From the NCBI GenBank assembly GCA_030430565.1, contig JAUIKS010000024.1, forward strand, positions 62,001 to 126,000: a stretch of DNA of 64,000 bases. Reading direction: 5' to 3'. This document shows positions 1 to 7,950 of this stretch, one piece after another. The number at the start of each line of letters is the position of its first letter. Position 1 is the first letter of the stretch. The DNA is from Polyangia bacterium (lineage in GTDB: Bacteria; Myxococcota_A; Polyangia; Nannocystales; Nannocystaceae). The position numbers were made by a program, and so were the translations under genes. Under the pieces are notes generated by a model. That model worked only from the letters and a program-made list of their open reading frames with translations, did not search any database and had not been told where the DNA came from.

Positions 1-1228
1 CGCGCTGCCCGAGCAGACGCTGCGCGAGACGCCGGCCTTTGACTACGGCGTCGTCGGCGAGGGCGAGGAGACGCTGCGCGAGCTGGTCGAGCAGCTCGCG
101 GCCGGCGGCGACGAGCCGATCACCGCGAAGGGCGTCGCCTACCTCGCGGGCGACACCTACGTGTTCAATGGGTCACGTGACAACCTCGACGTCAGCGCGC
201 TGCCGATGCCGGCCTGGGACCTGTTCCGCCCGGCCGAGCACTACATCCTGCAGACCTCGCGCGGCTGCCCGTTTCACTGCTCGTTCTGCATGAACCCCGC
301 CGGTCGGGTCGTGCGCGCGCGGACGCCGGCGCAGGTGCTCGACGAGCTGGAGCTCCTCCTCGAGCTCGGCGCCGCAGAGTCGGTCTACTTCGGCGACGAG
401 ATCTTCACGGTCAAGCGCGAGCGCGTCGCCACGCTGTGCGCCGGCATGATCGAGCGCGGCCTCCACCGGCGCCTGAAGTGGTCGTGCCAGACCCACGTGA
501 ACACGGTGGATGTCGGCCTCGCCCACCTGATGCGCGCCGCGGGCTGCGACTGGGTCGGGCTCGGGATCGAGACCGCCGACGAGGACAAGATGACGCGCAT
601 GGGCAAGGGCATCAACCGCGAGCGGGTGATGCGGGCGGTCTCGGCGATGCGGAGCGCGGGGCTGCGCTTCCACGGCTTCTTCATCCTCGGGCAGCCGAAC
701 GAGACCTACGAGTCGGCGCGGGCGACCATCGACTTCGCGGTCGAGATGAACCCGGACGGCATCGTGTTCGGGATCATGGTCCCCTACCCGGGCACGCGCG
801 TGCACGCGCTCGCCGAGCGCGACGCGGGCGGCTACGTGAACCTGAGCTCGAACTGGAACGATTACAACAAGCAGATCGGTCACGCGGTCGAGTTCACGGG
901 CATCGAGCGCCGCCGGCTCGAGCGCCTGCAGATGCTCGGCTACCTGCGCGTCTTCGTCCAGAACGGGCGCACGCTCGAGCTGCTCCGGATGGTCCCGCGC
1001 TTCACCACGCTCGCGCTGCACATGGTCCTCAAGCAGCTCGGCTTCGGCCCCGAGCGCGTACACGCGCGCCCCGTGAGCCCGCCGCCGCGCCAGTCGCCTC
1101 GAGGGTCACCTCGAAGCCTGTCTCGAAGGTCCTCTCGACGCCCGCCGCAAACGCCGTCTCGACCGGCGGCTCGCGGCGTCTCGCCGCGCTCGCCGAAGGT
1201 GCGCCTCAACGTGCTCGGCTCGGGGTAG
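1..1228 (+). CDS. B12-binding domain radical SAM protein (5'-truncated)
   Basis: The frame is open from the left edge, so the N-terminus lies outside the window. The visible part starts in the end of a cobalamin-binding domain (the VVGEGEET element typical of BchE-like proteins). It continues into a radical SAM core with the CX3CX2C cluster motif in SRGCPFHCSFC, whose three Cys bind the 4Fe-4S cluster that cleaves S-adenosylmethionine. An ELP-type strand (WVGLGIETAD) and a GQPNET segment follow, as in this superfamily. The last 50 or so residues are rich in Arg, Ser and Pro and look disordered. The substrate cannot be told; such enzymes do methylations and rearrangements in lipid and natural-product pathways. 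The family call is firm. Confidence 0.88.
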   Translation, partial: ALPEQTLRETPAFDYGVVGEGEETLRELVEQLAAGGDEPITAKGVAYLAGDTYVFNGSRDNLDVSALPMPAWDLFRPAEHYILQTSRGCPFHCSFCMNPAGRVVRARTPAQVLDELELLLELGAAESVYFGDEIFTVKRERVATLCAGMIERGLHRRLKWSCQTHVNTVDVGLAHLMRAAGCDWVGLGIETADEDKMTRMGKGINRERVMRAVSAMRSAGLRFHGFFILGQPNETYESARATIDFAVEMNPDGIVFGIMVPYPGTRVHALAERDAGGYVNLSSNWNDYNKQIGHAVEFTGIERRRLERLQMLGYLRVFVQNGRTLELLRMVPRFTTLALHMVLKQLGFGPERVHARPVSPPPRQSPRGSPRSLSRRSSRRPPQTPSRPAARGVSPRSPKVRLNVLGSG

Positions 1229-1237
1229 GCTGCCTAT

Positions 1238-1864
1238 GTGGGGAAGCGGCGCAGCGCTCGGGCTCCGAAGGCGCGTCGGCCGGCGCGGACGCGGAGCGGG
1301 CAGGAGATCGTCGAGGCCATCCTCGACGCGGCGGCCGAGCTGCTCGCGCACGGCGGCTTCGCGGCGCTGACCACCAATCATCTCGCCGAGCGCGCGGGCG
1401 TCAGCATCGGCTCGCTCTACCACTACTTCCCCAACAAAGAGGCGATCATCGCCCGGCTCGCCGAGCGTCTCGAGGTCCGCGCGGTCCAGGAGCTCGAGGC
1501 GCGGCGCGGCGAGCTCCCCGAGGGGGCGGCGAAGGAGCAGGTCGTGCGCACGCTGACCGGCACGCTCGCGGCCTCGGGGCTGGGCGCGGCCGCGACCCGG
1601 CGCGCGCTGCTGATGGACGTCCCGCGGCGCTGGGTCGAGTCGGCGATGCGGACCCGCGCGACCCACGTGCACCAGCTGCTCTCAGCGCTGCTCGCGAAGC
1701 GCGAGACGGTGCGCGAGGGCGACAAAGAGCTGATGGCCTTCGTGATCACGCACGCTGTCCGAGGCGTCGTCGAGGGCGCGCTGATGTATCGACCCGAGCT
1801 GTTTGAGCGGCCCGAGCTGGCCGAGGAGATCAGCGAGCTCGTCGCGCGCTACACCGCCGAGTGA
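1238..1864 (+). CDS. TetR/AcrR family transcriptional regulator
   Basis: This is a 208-residue repressor of normal TetR length. Residues about 20-65 form the DNA-binding domain, with the helix-turn-helix LTTNHLAERAGVSIGSLYHYF and the typical YHYFPNKE end. The C-terminal half is the all-helical ligand and dimer domain and has no recognisable ligand motif. The start is a GTG nine bases after the radical SAM stop, so the two genes are probably co-transcribed and the regulator may control that operon. A Lys/Arg-rich N-terminal arm precedes the domain. The effector is unknown. Confidence 0.9.
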   Translation: MGKRRSARAPKARRPARTRSGQEIVEAILDAAAELLAHGGFAALTTNHLAERAGVSIGSLYHYFPNKEAIIARLAERLEVRAVQELEARRGELPEGAAKEQVVRTLTGTLAASGLGAAATRRALLMDVPRRWVESAMRTRATHVHQLLSALLAKRETVREGDKELMAFVITHAVRGVVEGALMYRPELFERPELAEEISELVARYTAE

Positions 1865-1890
1865 GCGGCGAGCGCGAGCATGCTGACGAC

Positions 1891-1915
1891 GTTGACGGTG
1901 ATCGTCACGGTCAAC
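1891..1915. terminator. Hairpin between convergent genes
   Basis: GTTGACGGTGA and TCACGGTCAAC form 11-base arms with one mismatch around a 3-base loop. The hairpin sits between the TetR stop and the stop of the opposing HTTM gene, so it may end transcription both ways. There is no T-run, so a role in rho-independent termination is only suggested. Confidence 0.4.
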
Positions 1916-1971
1916 GCGAGCGCGTTTAGCCAGGGCCAGGGTCAGGGGACACGGACTCCGACGCGGGCATC

Positions 1972-4752
1972 TCAGTCCGACTTCTTCGCGCCGCCGCGCG
2001 CGGCCGCGCCGACCTGCGTCCGGCTCTTCTCGCGGGCCTCCGCCTGCTCCTGCTTCTCGGCCTTCTCCTGCCGCGACTTGAGGCCGTGCTTCTTGTCCTC
2101 GCGCTCGCGCTTGCGCTCCTCGGACTTGAGGTGGCGCTCCCACTTACGCTGCTTGTGCTTAACCCACGGCTTGTACTCCACGCCCTCGGGCAGCGGCGGG
2201 AGCCCGTAGCGGGCGCGGTCCTCGTTGGAGAGCTGACCCATGACCGCGTCCTCGCAGGTCTCGGTGTGCACGGTGCTCTCGCGCCCGCGGATCTTCATCA
2301 GCTCGCGCGGCCGGTACCAGCCCTTCTCGCGGATCTGCTCGGGGGTCGGGATCACGTAGGTGAACTTGATCAGCTCGATCTTCTCGGGGATCTCGCCGTC
2401 GTGGAGCCGCTGCCACTCGCGGCAGTGCCAGCGCGCGAACCACTTGCGGTACATCGTGCCCTTGCCGACGAGCCGGCGGTTCATCTTGCGCATGCGGTCG
2501 TTGAAGATGAACGGCAGCTTGATCTGGTCCGGCGAGTACATGTCCGTGTTCATGTCCCACTCCTGTCCTTGGGAGTCGGTCACGACGACCTTCAGGAACA
2601 CGTTCGCGCGCGGCGGGTTGGGGGCGAACATGCCCCAGCCCTGGCTCGTGTAGGTCTTGTTCATCCACGGGCTGAACCACTTGCGCGCGGGGTCGCGGAA
2701 CTTCTTGCAGACCGCCTTGTCGGGCATCAGCCAGCTGGCGACCGCGGTGATGTGCCAGATGACGACGCAGCACACGATGACGCGCCCCAGCGGGCCGTAG
2801 GCCCACGGCGGGTCGACGCGCCCCGTGACCGGGTTCTCGACTGGGAGGCGCCCGTGCGGCGCGCCGCGCAGCGATCGGTAGGTGGCGATCAGCAGCGCGA
2901 CCATGCCGAGCCGCCAGATCGTCATCCACCAGTGATAGGGGAGCCAGACGAAGCAGACGACCGCGCCGCCGAGGAAGCCCGCGGCGATGATCACGAGCGC
3001 GCGCGGCTTGAAGCGCCCCGCGATCATCAGGAGCGCGACCGCGCCGTAGCGCCAGATCCAGTCCCACGGCCAGACGGGCTCCCACAGGCCGCGGACCGCG
3101 ACGCCGCCGAACACCGCGGCGGCGATCAGCAGGACCGCCCAGCTCGGGAACCGGATGTCGTCGCGGCGGTGGTGCGGCAGCGCGGGGTCCTCGAGCGGGA
3201 TGATCGGCTCGCCCTCGCGGACGTCCTCCGGGATCCACGGGATGTACTTGGCGAGCCGCGCGCCGACGATGCGCATCCCCTTGGCGAGCTCGTCGCCGTC
3301 GACGAACACCAAGACGCAGGTCAGCATGATGGTCTGGAACTGCCCGATGTTCATCAGGATGAAGATCCCGCCCATCACCATGACGTAGATGGTCATCCAC
3401 ACGCGGCGGCCGACGGTCCACCGGCGCAGCCACGCGCGGTCGATCGTGAACGTGACGCGCCGCGCCGCGCGGAGGAACGGGATGCGCACGCTGACGGTCC
3501 TGGGGCGGTAGCCGACCCACAGCCAGATCGCCCAGACGAGCGCCCAGAAGCCCAGCCAGATCGCGATAAAACCCTCGACGGGGAAGCCCATCGTGACGTG
3601 CACCGGCCAGGCGGTCACCGTGATCATCATCGCGCTGATCACCATGCCGAGGAAGCCGAGGCGCATGATCCAGCGGCGCTGCTCGGAGACCGGCGGCTCG
3701 CCCTCGGCGAAGCGGAACACGACGCCGACGATGACGAGGCCGAACAGGATCTCGCCGAAGTGGGCGAAGATCGTGGCGACGCGCAGCAGGTTCGTGCCGA
3801 TGATCGACGAGATCTGCTGCGGCGCGAACCGGTAGAAGTGGTCGAGGTTCCAGGCGTAGTAGACCGCGTCCCCGCGCCCCCAGACCGAGCCGTTCTTGAG
3901 CAGGCCGGTGGTCGTCATGACCGTCGCCATCTGCAGCTGCATGATCCGGCGCGGCCACGTCGGGATCCGCCGGTAGATGGCCTGAAGACCCTTCGGGTGC
4001 TCGTCGCAGGGGGCCAGGCCGGCGCCGCCGCCGGGGCCGTCGCGCGTGCTCAGCAGGCCGGCCTTGCGCAGCTTCCGGCAGCGCAGCCAGTTGTCGACGC
4101 TGTACGCGTGCCCGCTGCGCGCGCACAGCAGGTACACGAACATCGTGATGTAGACGACCTCGGTGCCCTCCCAAAACAGGTGGTTGCGATAGAAGATGCT
4201 CATCATCCCGAAGAACGAGAGCACCCCGGTCACGCGCGACCACAGGCCGATCATGAACAGCGCGGTGATCAGCTCGAAGATCACCAGGTGGGCCCAGAAG
4301 AAGCCCGGGGAGTCCCAGAAGTACAGCAGCGAGTACTTGTTGCCGGCCGTGAAGTAGTGCCAGACGGCCTGCCAGTCGAAGAAGCCCAGCGGGTCTCCGC
4401 CGAGGCCGTCGCCGTAGCCCTTAAACTGCCCCGAGGCGTGGACCTCGCGCACGACGTCGGCCGTGAAGATGCCCTCGCTCGTGAACAGCATCCGGAAGTA
4501 CTCCCAGAAGTCGTTCACGTCGCAGATGACGAAGAAGGCGAACAGGATGCGGAGCAGGCCGATCGTCCGCGGGTCCTCCATCGTCAGCCAGAAGCGCCGC
4601 CAGCGGTCGCCCTGGGCGAAGATCGTCACGAATAGGCAGAAGACGCAGACAAACAGCCACCAGCCGACCGTGGGCGACAGCGCCACCGCGTCGAGGTTGA
4701 GCGGCGGCTTGTCGAGCATCAGCGCGGAGGCCAAAAAAGCGGTTTGAATCAT
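1972..4752 (-). CDS. HTTM (vitamin K-dependent carboxylase-like) domain membrane protein
   Basis: A 926-residue multi-pass membrane protein. The N-terminal third carries an HTTM domain, recognisable by the amphipathic entry TIGLLRILFAFFVICDV, the YFWDSPGFFW segment and the FYRNHLFWEGTEVVY loop. A second membrane-rich block lies around residues 540-720. It is followed by an exported-looking domain with the QGWGMFAPNPP signature seen after HTTM modules. The C-terminal 65 residues are a highly charged Lys/Arg/Glu tail. HTTM domains are related to gamma-glutamyl carboxylase, but most bacterial ones have no proven reaction. The start is an ATG at 4752. At 926 residues it is longer than typical HTTM proteins. 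It stands alone, with converging and diverging neighbours of unrelated function. Confidence 0.82.
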   Translation of the reverse strand: MIQTAFLASALMLDKPPLNLDAVALSPTVGWWLFVCVFCLFVTIFAQGDRWRRFWLTMEDPRTIGLLRILFAFFVICDVNDFWEYFRMLFTSEGIFTADVVREVHASGQFKGYGDGLGGDPLGFFDWQAVWHYFTAGNKYSLLYFWDSPGFFWAHLVIFELITALFMIGLWSRVTGVLSFFGMMSIFYRNHLFWEGTEVVYITMFVYLLCARSGHAYSVDNWLRCRKLRKAGLLSTRDGPGGGAGLAPCDEHPKGLQAIYRRIPTWPRRIMQLQMATVMTTTGLLKNGSVWGRGDAVYYAWNLDHFYRFAPQQISSIIGTNLLRVATIFAHFGEILFGLVIVGVVFRFAEGEPPVSEQRRWIMRLGFLGMVISAMMITVTAWPVHVTMGFPVEGFIAIWLGFWALVWAIWLWVGYRPRTVSVRIPFLRAARRVTFTIDRAWLRRWTVGRRVWMTIYVMVMGGIFILMNIGQFQTIMLTCVLVFVDGDELAKGMRIVGARLAKYIPWIPEDVREGEPIIPLEDPALPHHRRDDIRFPSWAVLLIAAAVFGGVAVRGLWEPVWPWDWIWRYGAVALLMIAGRFKPRALVIIAAGFLGGAVVCFVWLPYHWWMTIWRLGMVALLIATYRSLRGAPHGRLPVENPVTGRVDPPWAYGPLGRVIVCCVVIWHITAVASWLMPDKAVCKKFRDPARKWFSPWMNKTYTSQGWGMFAPNPPRANVFLKVVVTDSQGQEWDMNTDMYSPDQIKLPFIFNDRMRKMNRRLVGKGTMYRKWFARWHCREWQRLHDGEIPEKIELIKFTYVIPTPEQIREKGWYRPRELMKIRGRESTVHTETCEDAVMGQLSNEDRARYGLPPLPEGVEYKPWVKHKQRKWERHLKSEERKREREDKKHGLKSRQEKAEKQEQAEAREKSRTQVGAAARGGAKKSD

Positions 4753-4892
4753 GGGCGAATAACCGGGCTTGGCCGGCTCCCCCCTGATACCACGGCTCGC
4801 GCCGCCGCGGTCGAGAGCGCGCGCCGAAGCCCGCGACCGAGGCTCGAATTGACGCGACGGAAGCTATGTCCCCTGGAGCAGGTGAGCCGCCG

Positions 4893-6470
4893 CTACTTGT
4901 CGCTGCGCAGCAGGTTGATGAAGCCCGACAGGAGCTTCGGGATGCTGCCGCCGATGACGCCTCGGGCCAACGAGAGCACCGCCGGCAGCTTGCGCTCGGT
5001 GTAGGGGAACCACGTGGGCTCGTTGTTGAGCAGCCCGCGATCGACCATGAGCCCCTTCGTGTGCATGAAGGCGCGCAGCCCCTCCTCGCCGTGGTAGCGC
5101 CCGATGCCGCTGGCCTTGACGCCGCCGAAGGGCAGCCCGGGGTGACCGGTGGTGCTGATGACGTCGTTGACCGCGACCTGTCCGCACTCGAGGCGCGAGG
5201 CGAGCCGCATGCCCTTGCTGAGGTTCTGCGTCCACACGCTGCCGTTGAGCCCGTACTCGTGGTCGTTGGCCAGGCGGATCGCCTCTTCCTCGTCCTGGAC
5301 GCGGACGACCGGGAGCACCGGGCCGAAGGTCTCCTCGCGGTAGATCGCCATCTCCGTGGTCACGTCGGCGAGCAGCGTCGGGTTGAAGAACTGCCCCGGG
5401 CGATCGACGCGCGCGCCGCCCGTCAGGATCCGCGCGCCTTTCTCCTTGGCGTCGGCGATGTGGCGCTCGACCGTCGAGATCTGGCGCGCGAAGATCATCG
5501 GGCCCACGTCGGCGAACTCATCGGGCCCGCCGACGCGCAGCGACTCGACCTGCTCGCGCACCAGCTGCACGAAGCGGTCGTGCACGCTGTCGACCACGAA
5601 GATGCGCTCGACCGAGATGCAGGTCTGGCCGCAGTTGACGAGCCCGCCCCACACCGCGGCCCGAGCCGCGCGCTCGAGGTTGGCGTCGGCGCAGACGATG
5701 AACGCGTCCTTGCCCCCGAGCTCGAGCTCGCAGGGGATCGGCTTCTGCGCGGCGGCCTGCATCACCTTGCGCCCGGTGGCCACGGAGCCGGTGAAGAACA
5801 CCATGTCGATGTCGCCGGCGGTCAGGGCGGCGCCCGTCGAGCCGTCGCCGTGCACGACCTCGACGACGCCCTCGGGCAGGCCGATGCGCTTGAACAGCTC
5901 CTCCGCGAGCAGGCCGGTCAGCGGCGTCACCTCGGAGGGCTTGAGCACCACCGTGTTGCCGCCGATCAGCGCCGAGAGCACCGGCGCGACCGCGAGCTGC
6001 AGCGGGTAGTTCCACGGCGAGATCACGCCGATGACCCCGCGCGGGAAGTACTCGATGTAGCTCTGCTTCCCGGTGAAGACCAGCGGGGTCTTCACTCGCC
6101 GACGGCCGAGCACCCGCGCGGCGTGCTTGCGGTTGTAGTCGTGGTACAGCCAGATCGAGATCAGCTCGGTGACGAGCGCCTCCTGAATCGGCTTGCCGGT
6201 GTCCTCCGAGATGCGCCGCGCGAACGACTCGGCGTTCTCGAGCAGCACGGGCCGTAGGCGATTGAGGACCTTGATGCGACCGTCGATCCCGAGGTCACGC
6301 CACGCCGGGAACGCCGCGCGCGCGCGCTTGATCGCCGCCTCGACGCCGGACGCGTCCGTGATCGCGAAGGTCCCCTGACTCTCGCCCGTGACCGGGCTCA
6401 ACTTCTCGAACGCGGACGACGCGGGCTGGGGGGAGGAGGAGGCGACCGGGGACGAGTTGGCGAGGCTCAT
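4893..6470 (-). CDS. NAD(P)+-dependent aldehyde dehydrogenase
   Basis: A 525-residue aldehyde dehydrogenase that oxidises an aldehyde to the acid with NAD(P)+. The cofactor-binding segment ISPWNYPLQL is present, with the conserved Asn that stabilises the thiohemiacetal. The general-base Glu is in ELGGKDAF, the nucleophilic Cys in NCGQTC, and the EETFGPV motif is also visible. The final 40 residues extend past the usual core with a hydrophobic stretch (LSLARGVIGGSIPKLLSGFINLL), as in membrane-associated fatty-aldehyde dehydrogenases, so a long-chain substrate is plausible but inferred. The N-terminal 20 residues are Ser/Pro/Ala-rich and probably unstructured. It is monocistronic. Confidence 0.92.
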   Translation of the reverse strand: MSLANSSPVASSSPQPASSAFEKLSPVTGESQGTFAITDASGVEAAIKRARAAFPAWRDLGIDGRIKVLNRLRPVLLENAESFARRISEDTGKPIQEALVTELISIWLYHDYNRKHAARVLGRRRVKTPLVFTGKQSYIEYFPRGVIGVISPWNYPLQLAVAPVLSALIGGNTVVLKPSEVTPLTGLLAEELFKRIGLPEGVVEVVHGDGSTGAALTAGDIDMVFFTGSVATGRKVMQAAAQKPIPCELELGGKDAFIVCADANLERAARAAVWGGLVNCGQTCISVERIFVVDSVHDRFVQLVREQVESLRVGGPDEFADVGPMIFARQISTVERHIADAKEKGARILTGGARVDRPGQFFNPTLLADVTTEMAIYREETFGPVLPVVRVQDEEEAIRLANDHEYGLNGSVWTQNLSKGMRLASRLECGQVAVNDVISTTGHPGLPFGGVKASGIGRYHGEEGLRAFMHTKGLMVDRGLLNNEPTWFPYTERKLPAVLSLARGVIGGSIPKLLSGFINLLRSDK

Positions 6471-6719
6471 AGGACGTTGTTCTGAGTAGCATGATCACGC
6501 CTTCGGGCCGTGCGCAAGCTTTGGCGAGTCAGCCCCCCGACAACAGGTTTTTGTCGAGACCCGCGATCGCAGGCCCCGATTGACATGAGCGGGCGAATGC
6601 GCTCTCGATATGAGTCCGATCAAGTCGCGGCGCTCGCGCGATGCGGCTTCGCGGCCGGAATCCGCTGGACCCATGGCCCACGTGCCCGTAGGGTCACTGA
6701 TACCATCACGACCCATCGT

Positions 6720-7535
6720 ATGAACGCGTCTAACAAGGTGTATCGGCGGTACCTGAGCCTGCTCGGCTGGGTTGGAGATCCCGGGCTGCACGGCCTGGTG
6801 CGTAGTCACCTGATCAAGGTGCCGTTCGAAAACGTCTCCGGGTTGCTCGCCGTAGCGGACGGCGCCGAGTCGCGGCTCCCGACCATCGACACCTACCTCG
6901 CCGGGATCAAAGAGCGCAGCCTCGGCGGCGCCTACTTCGCCCCGAACCTCTACTTCGCCGAGCTGCTGCGCTTCCTCGAGTACGACGTCGCGCTGCTCTC
7001 GGCGCGGATCGACAACCGCGATCACGCCCACCCGCTGCTCCGGGTCGTTCACGAGGGCGAGCGCTACATGATCGACGTCGGCTACGGCGCGCCGCTGTAC
7101 GAGCCGCTCTCCCTCGACAACAACCTGTCCCGCCGCGTCGCCCACGGGCAGTACGAATTCGAGCTCTCCCGGCACCCGGTCGTCAAGGGCACCTTCGAGC
7201 TGGCGACCCTGCACCACGGCAAGAAAGTCCGCTCTTACAGCTTCAAGGACGAGCCGGTCGAGGCCGAGGTCTTCGAGCCCGCGATCGAGTCCCTGTTCGC
7301 CAAGGACTCTGACTTCCTCCGCGACCTCCGGATCACCCGCTTCTTCGACAGCCGCGTGCTCGAGATCCACGGCCGCGACGTGATCACGACGAACCACAAC
7401 GTCACGACCTCCGAGCCGGCGCACACCGTCGAGGACCTGGAGAACACGGTCCAAGAGCTCATGCTCCTCGACCGCTGCCCCGTCCGCGACGCCCTCAAGG
7501 TCCTGCGCGAGCAGATGGGCGTACGGATCCCGTAG
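6720..7535 (+). CDS. Arylamine N-acetyltransferase-like protein lacking the catalytic Cys
   Basis: Starting from the ATG at 6720 the protein is 271 residues, the normal NAT length; an open frame continues upstream but shows no family similarity there. NAT features include the N-terminal H-X3-VPFENVSGLL, SARIDNRDHAHPLLRV with the expected His (about residue 104), and YMIDVGYG with the expected Asp (about 119), followed by PLSL. The active-site loop that normally reads RGG-x-C-x-E-x-N reads LGGAYFAPN, so Tyr72 stands where the acetyl-accepting Cys should be and the Arg and Glu are also lost. His and Asp are kept. It is therefore unlikely to acetylate by the ping-pong Cys mechanism and may be a binding protein or use other chemistry. 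It is divergent from the aldehyde dehydrogenase gene. Confidence 0.72.
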   Translation: MNASNKVYRRYLSLLGWVGDPGLHGLVRSHLIKVPFENVSGLLAVADGAESRLPTIDTYLAGIKERSLGGAYFAPNLYFAELLRFLEYDVALLSARIDNRDHAHPLLRVVHEGERYMIDVGYGAPLYEPLSLDNNLSRRVAHGQYEFELSRHPVVKGTFELATLHHGKKVRSYSFKDEPVEAEVFEPAIESLFAKDSDFLRDLRITRFFDSRVLEIHGRDVITTNHNVTTSEPAHTVEDLENTVQELMLLDRCPVRDALKVLREQMGVRIP

Positions 7536-7747
7536 CGCCCTTCACCTCACTTCAGCATAGCCGTCTGCGCCTACGTCAACCCAGCGTTCACCTACGCTGA
7601 CGTTCGATTTGATTGAGCTCGCAGGCGCAGGCGCAGGCGCACACATACCGAGAGCATGGGAGCGGCCCACGAAGTGGGTCACTCCCGTGGCTCCCGCAAG
7701 CAAGTCCGCGCTATTGCACCGTGAGCGCAGCGGCGGAGCGGGGCGTA

Positions 7748-7850
7748 GAGGGAGCGGTGGGGGGTCGGATGAGGACTTAAACCGTGGGACCGGCGCCCGA
7801 AGGGTGTCGGTCACGCGCGTCCCGCAAGGAGCGCCCCCCACCGCTCCCTC
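7748..7850. repeat. Long inverted repeat, 17-base perfect arms
   Basis: GAGGGAGCGGTGGGGGG at 7748-7764 is the exact reverse complement of 7834-7850, separated by a 69-base loop. It could form a strong cruciform or RNA hairpin, or be the ends of a miniature repeat element. No flanking target duplication is evident by eye. Confidence 0.7.
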
Positions 7851-7860
7851 CAAGAGCCCC

Positions 7861-7922
7861 GCGGGTCCAAGCAGAGACGAGCGATCGCGAGACCAGCGAT
7901 CGCGGGTCCAAGCAGGGGCGAG
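7861..7922. repeat. Direct repeat, 21 bases, period 41
   Basis: The unit GCGGGTCCAAGCAG followed by (A/G)G(A/G)CGAG occurs at 7861-7881 and 7902-7922 with two differences. Between the copies AGCGATCGCG is also repeated. It lies just downstream of the minus-strand lipoprotein gene. The function is unknown. Confidence 0.6.
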
Positions 7923-7950
7923 TCAGAGTCTAGGACTTGGTCAGCTTCCG

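Larger units (their letters stand above)
7536..7950. other. Repeat-rich intergenic region
   Basis: There is no convincing gene between the NAT-like gene and the Gly-Asp lipoprotein. The stretch holds three GCAGGC copies near 7620, a 17-base perfect inverted repeat (7748-7764 and 7834-7850), two imperfect copies of a GGTCAC...CCCGCAAG block, and a 41-base-period direct repeat at 7861-7922. It may be the relic of a small non-autonomous repeat element. Short open frames here are compositional. Confidence 0.5.

Noticed and set aside
2086..4635. Long open frame on the plus strand opposite the HTTM gene
   Set aside because: It is a compositional shadow: Arg/Asp/His/Val-rich, with no domain, membrane pattern or ribosome site, while the minus strand gives a clear membrane protein.
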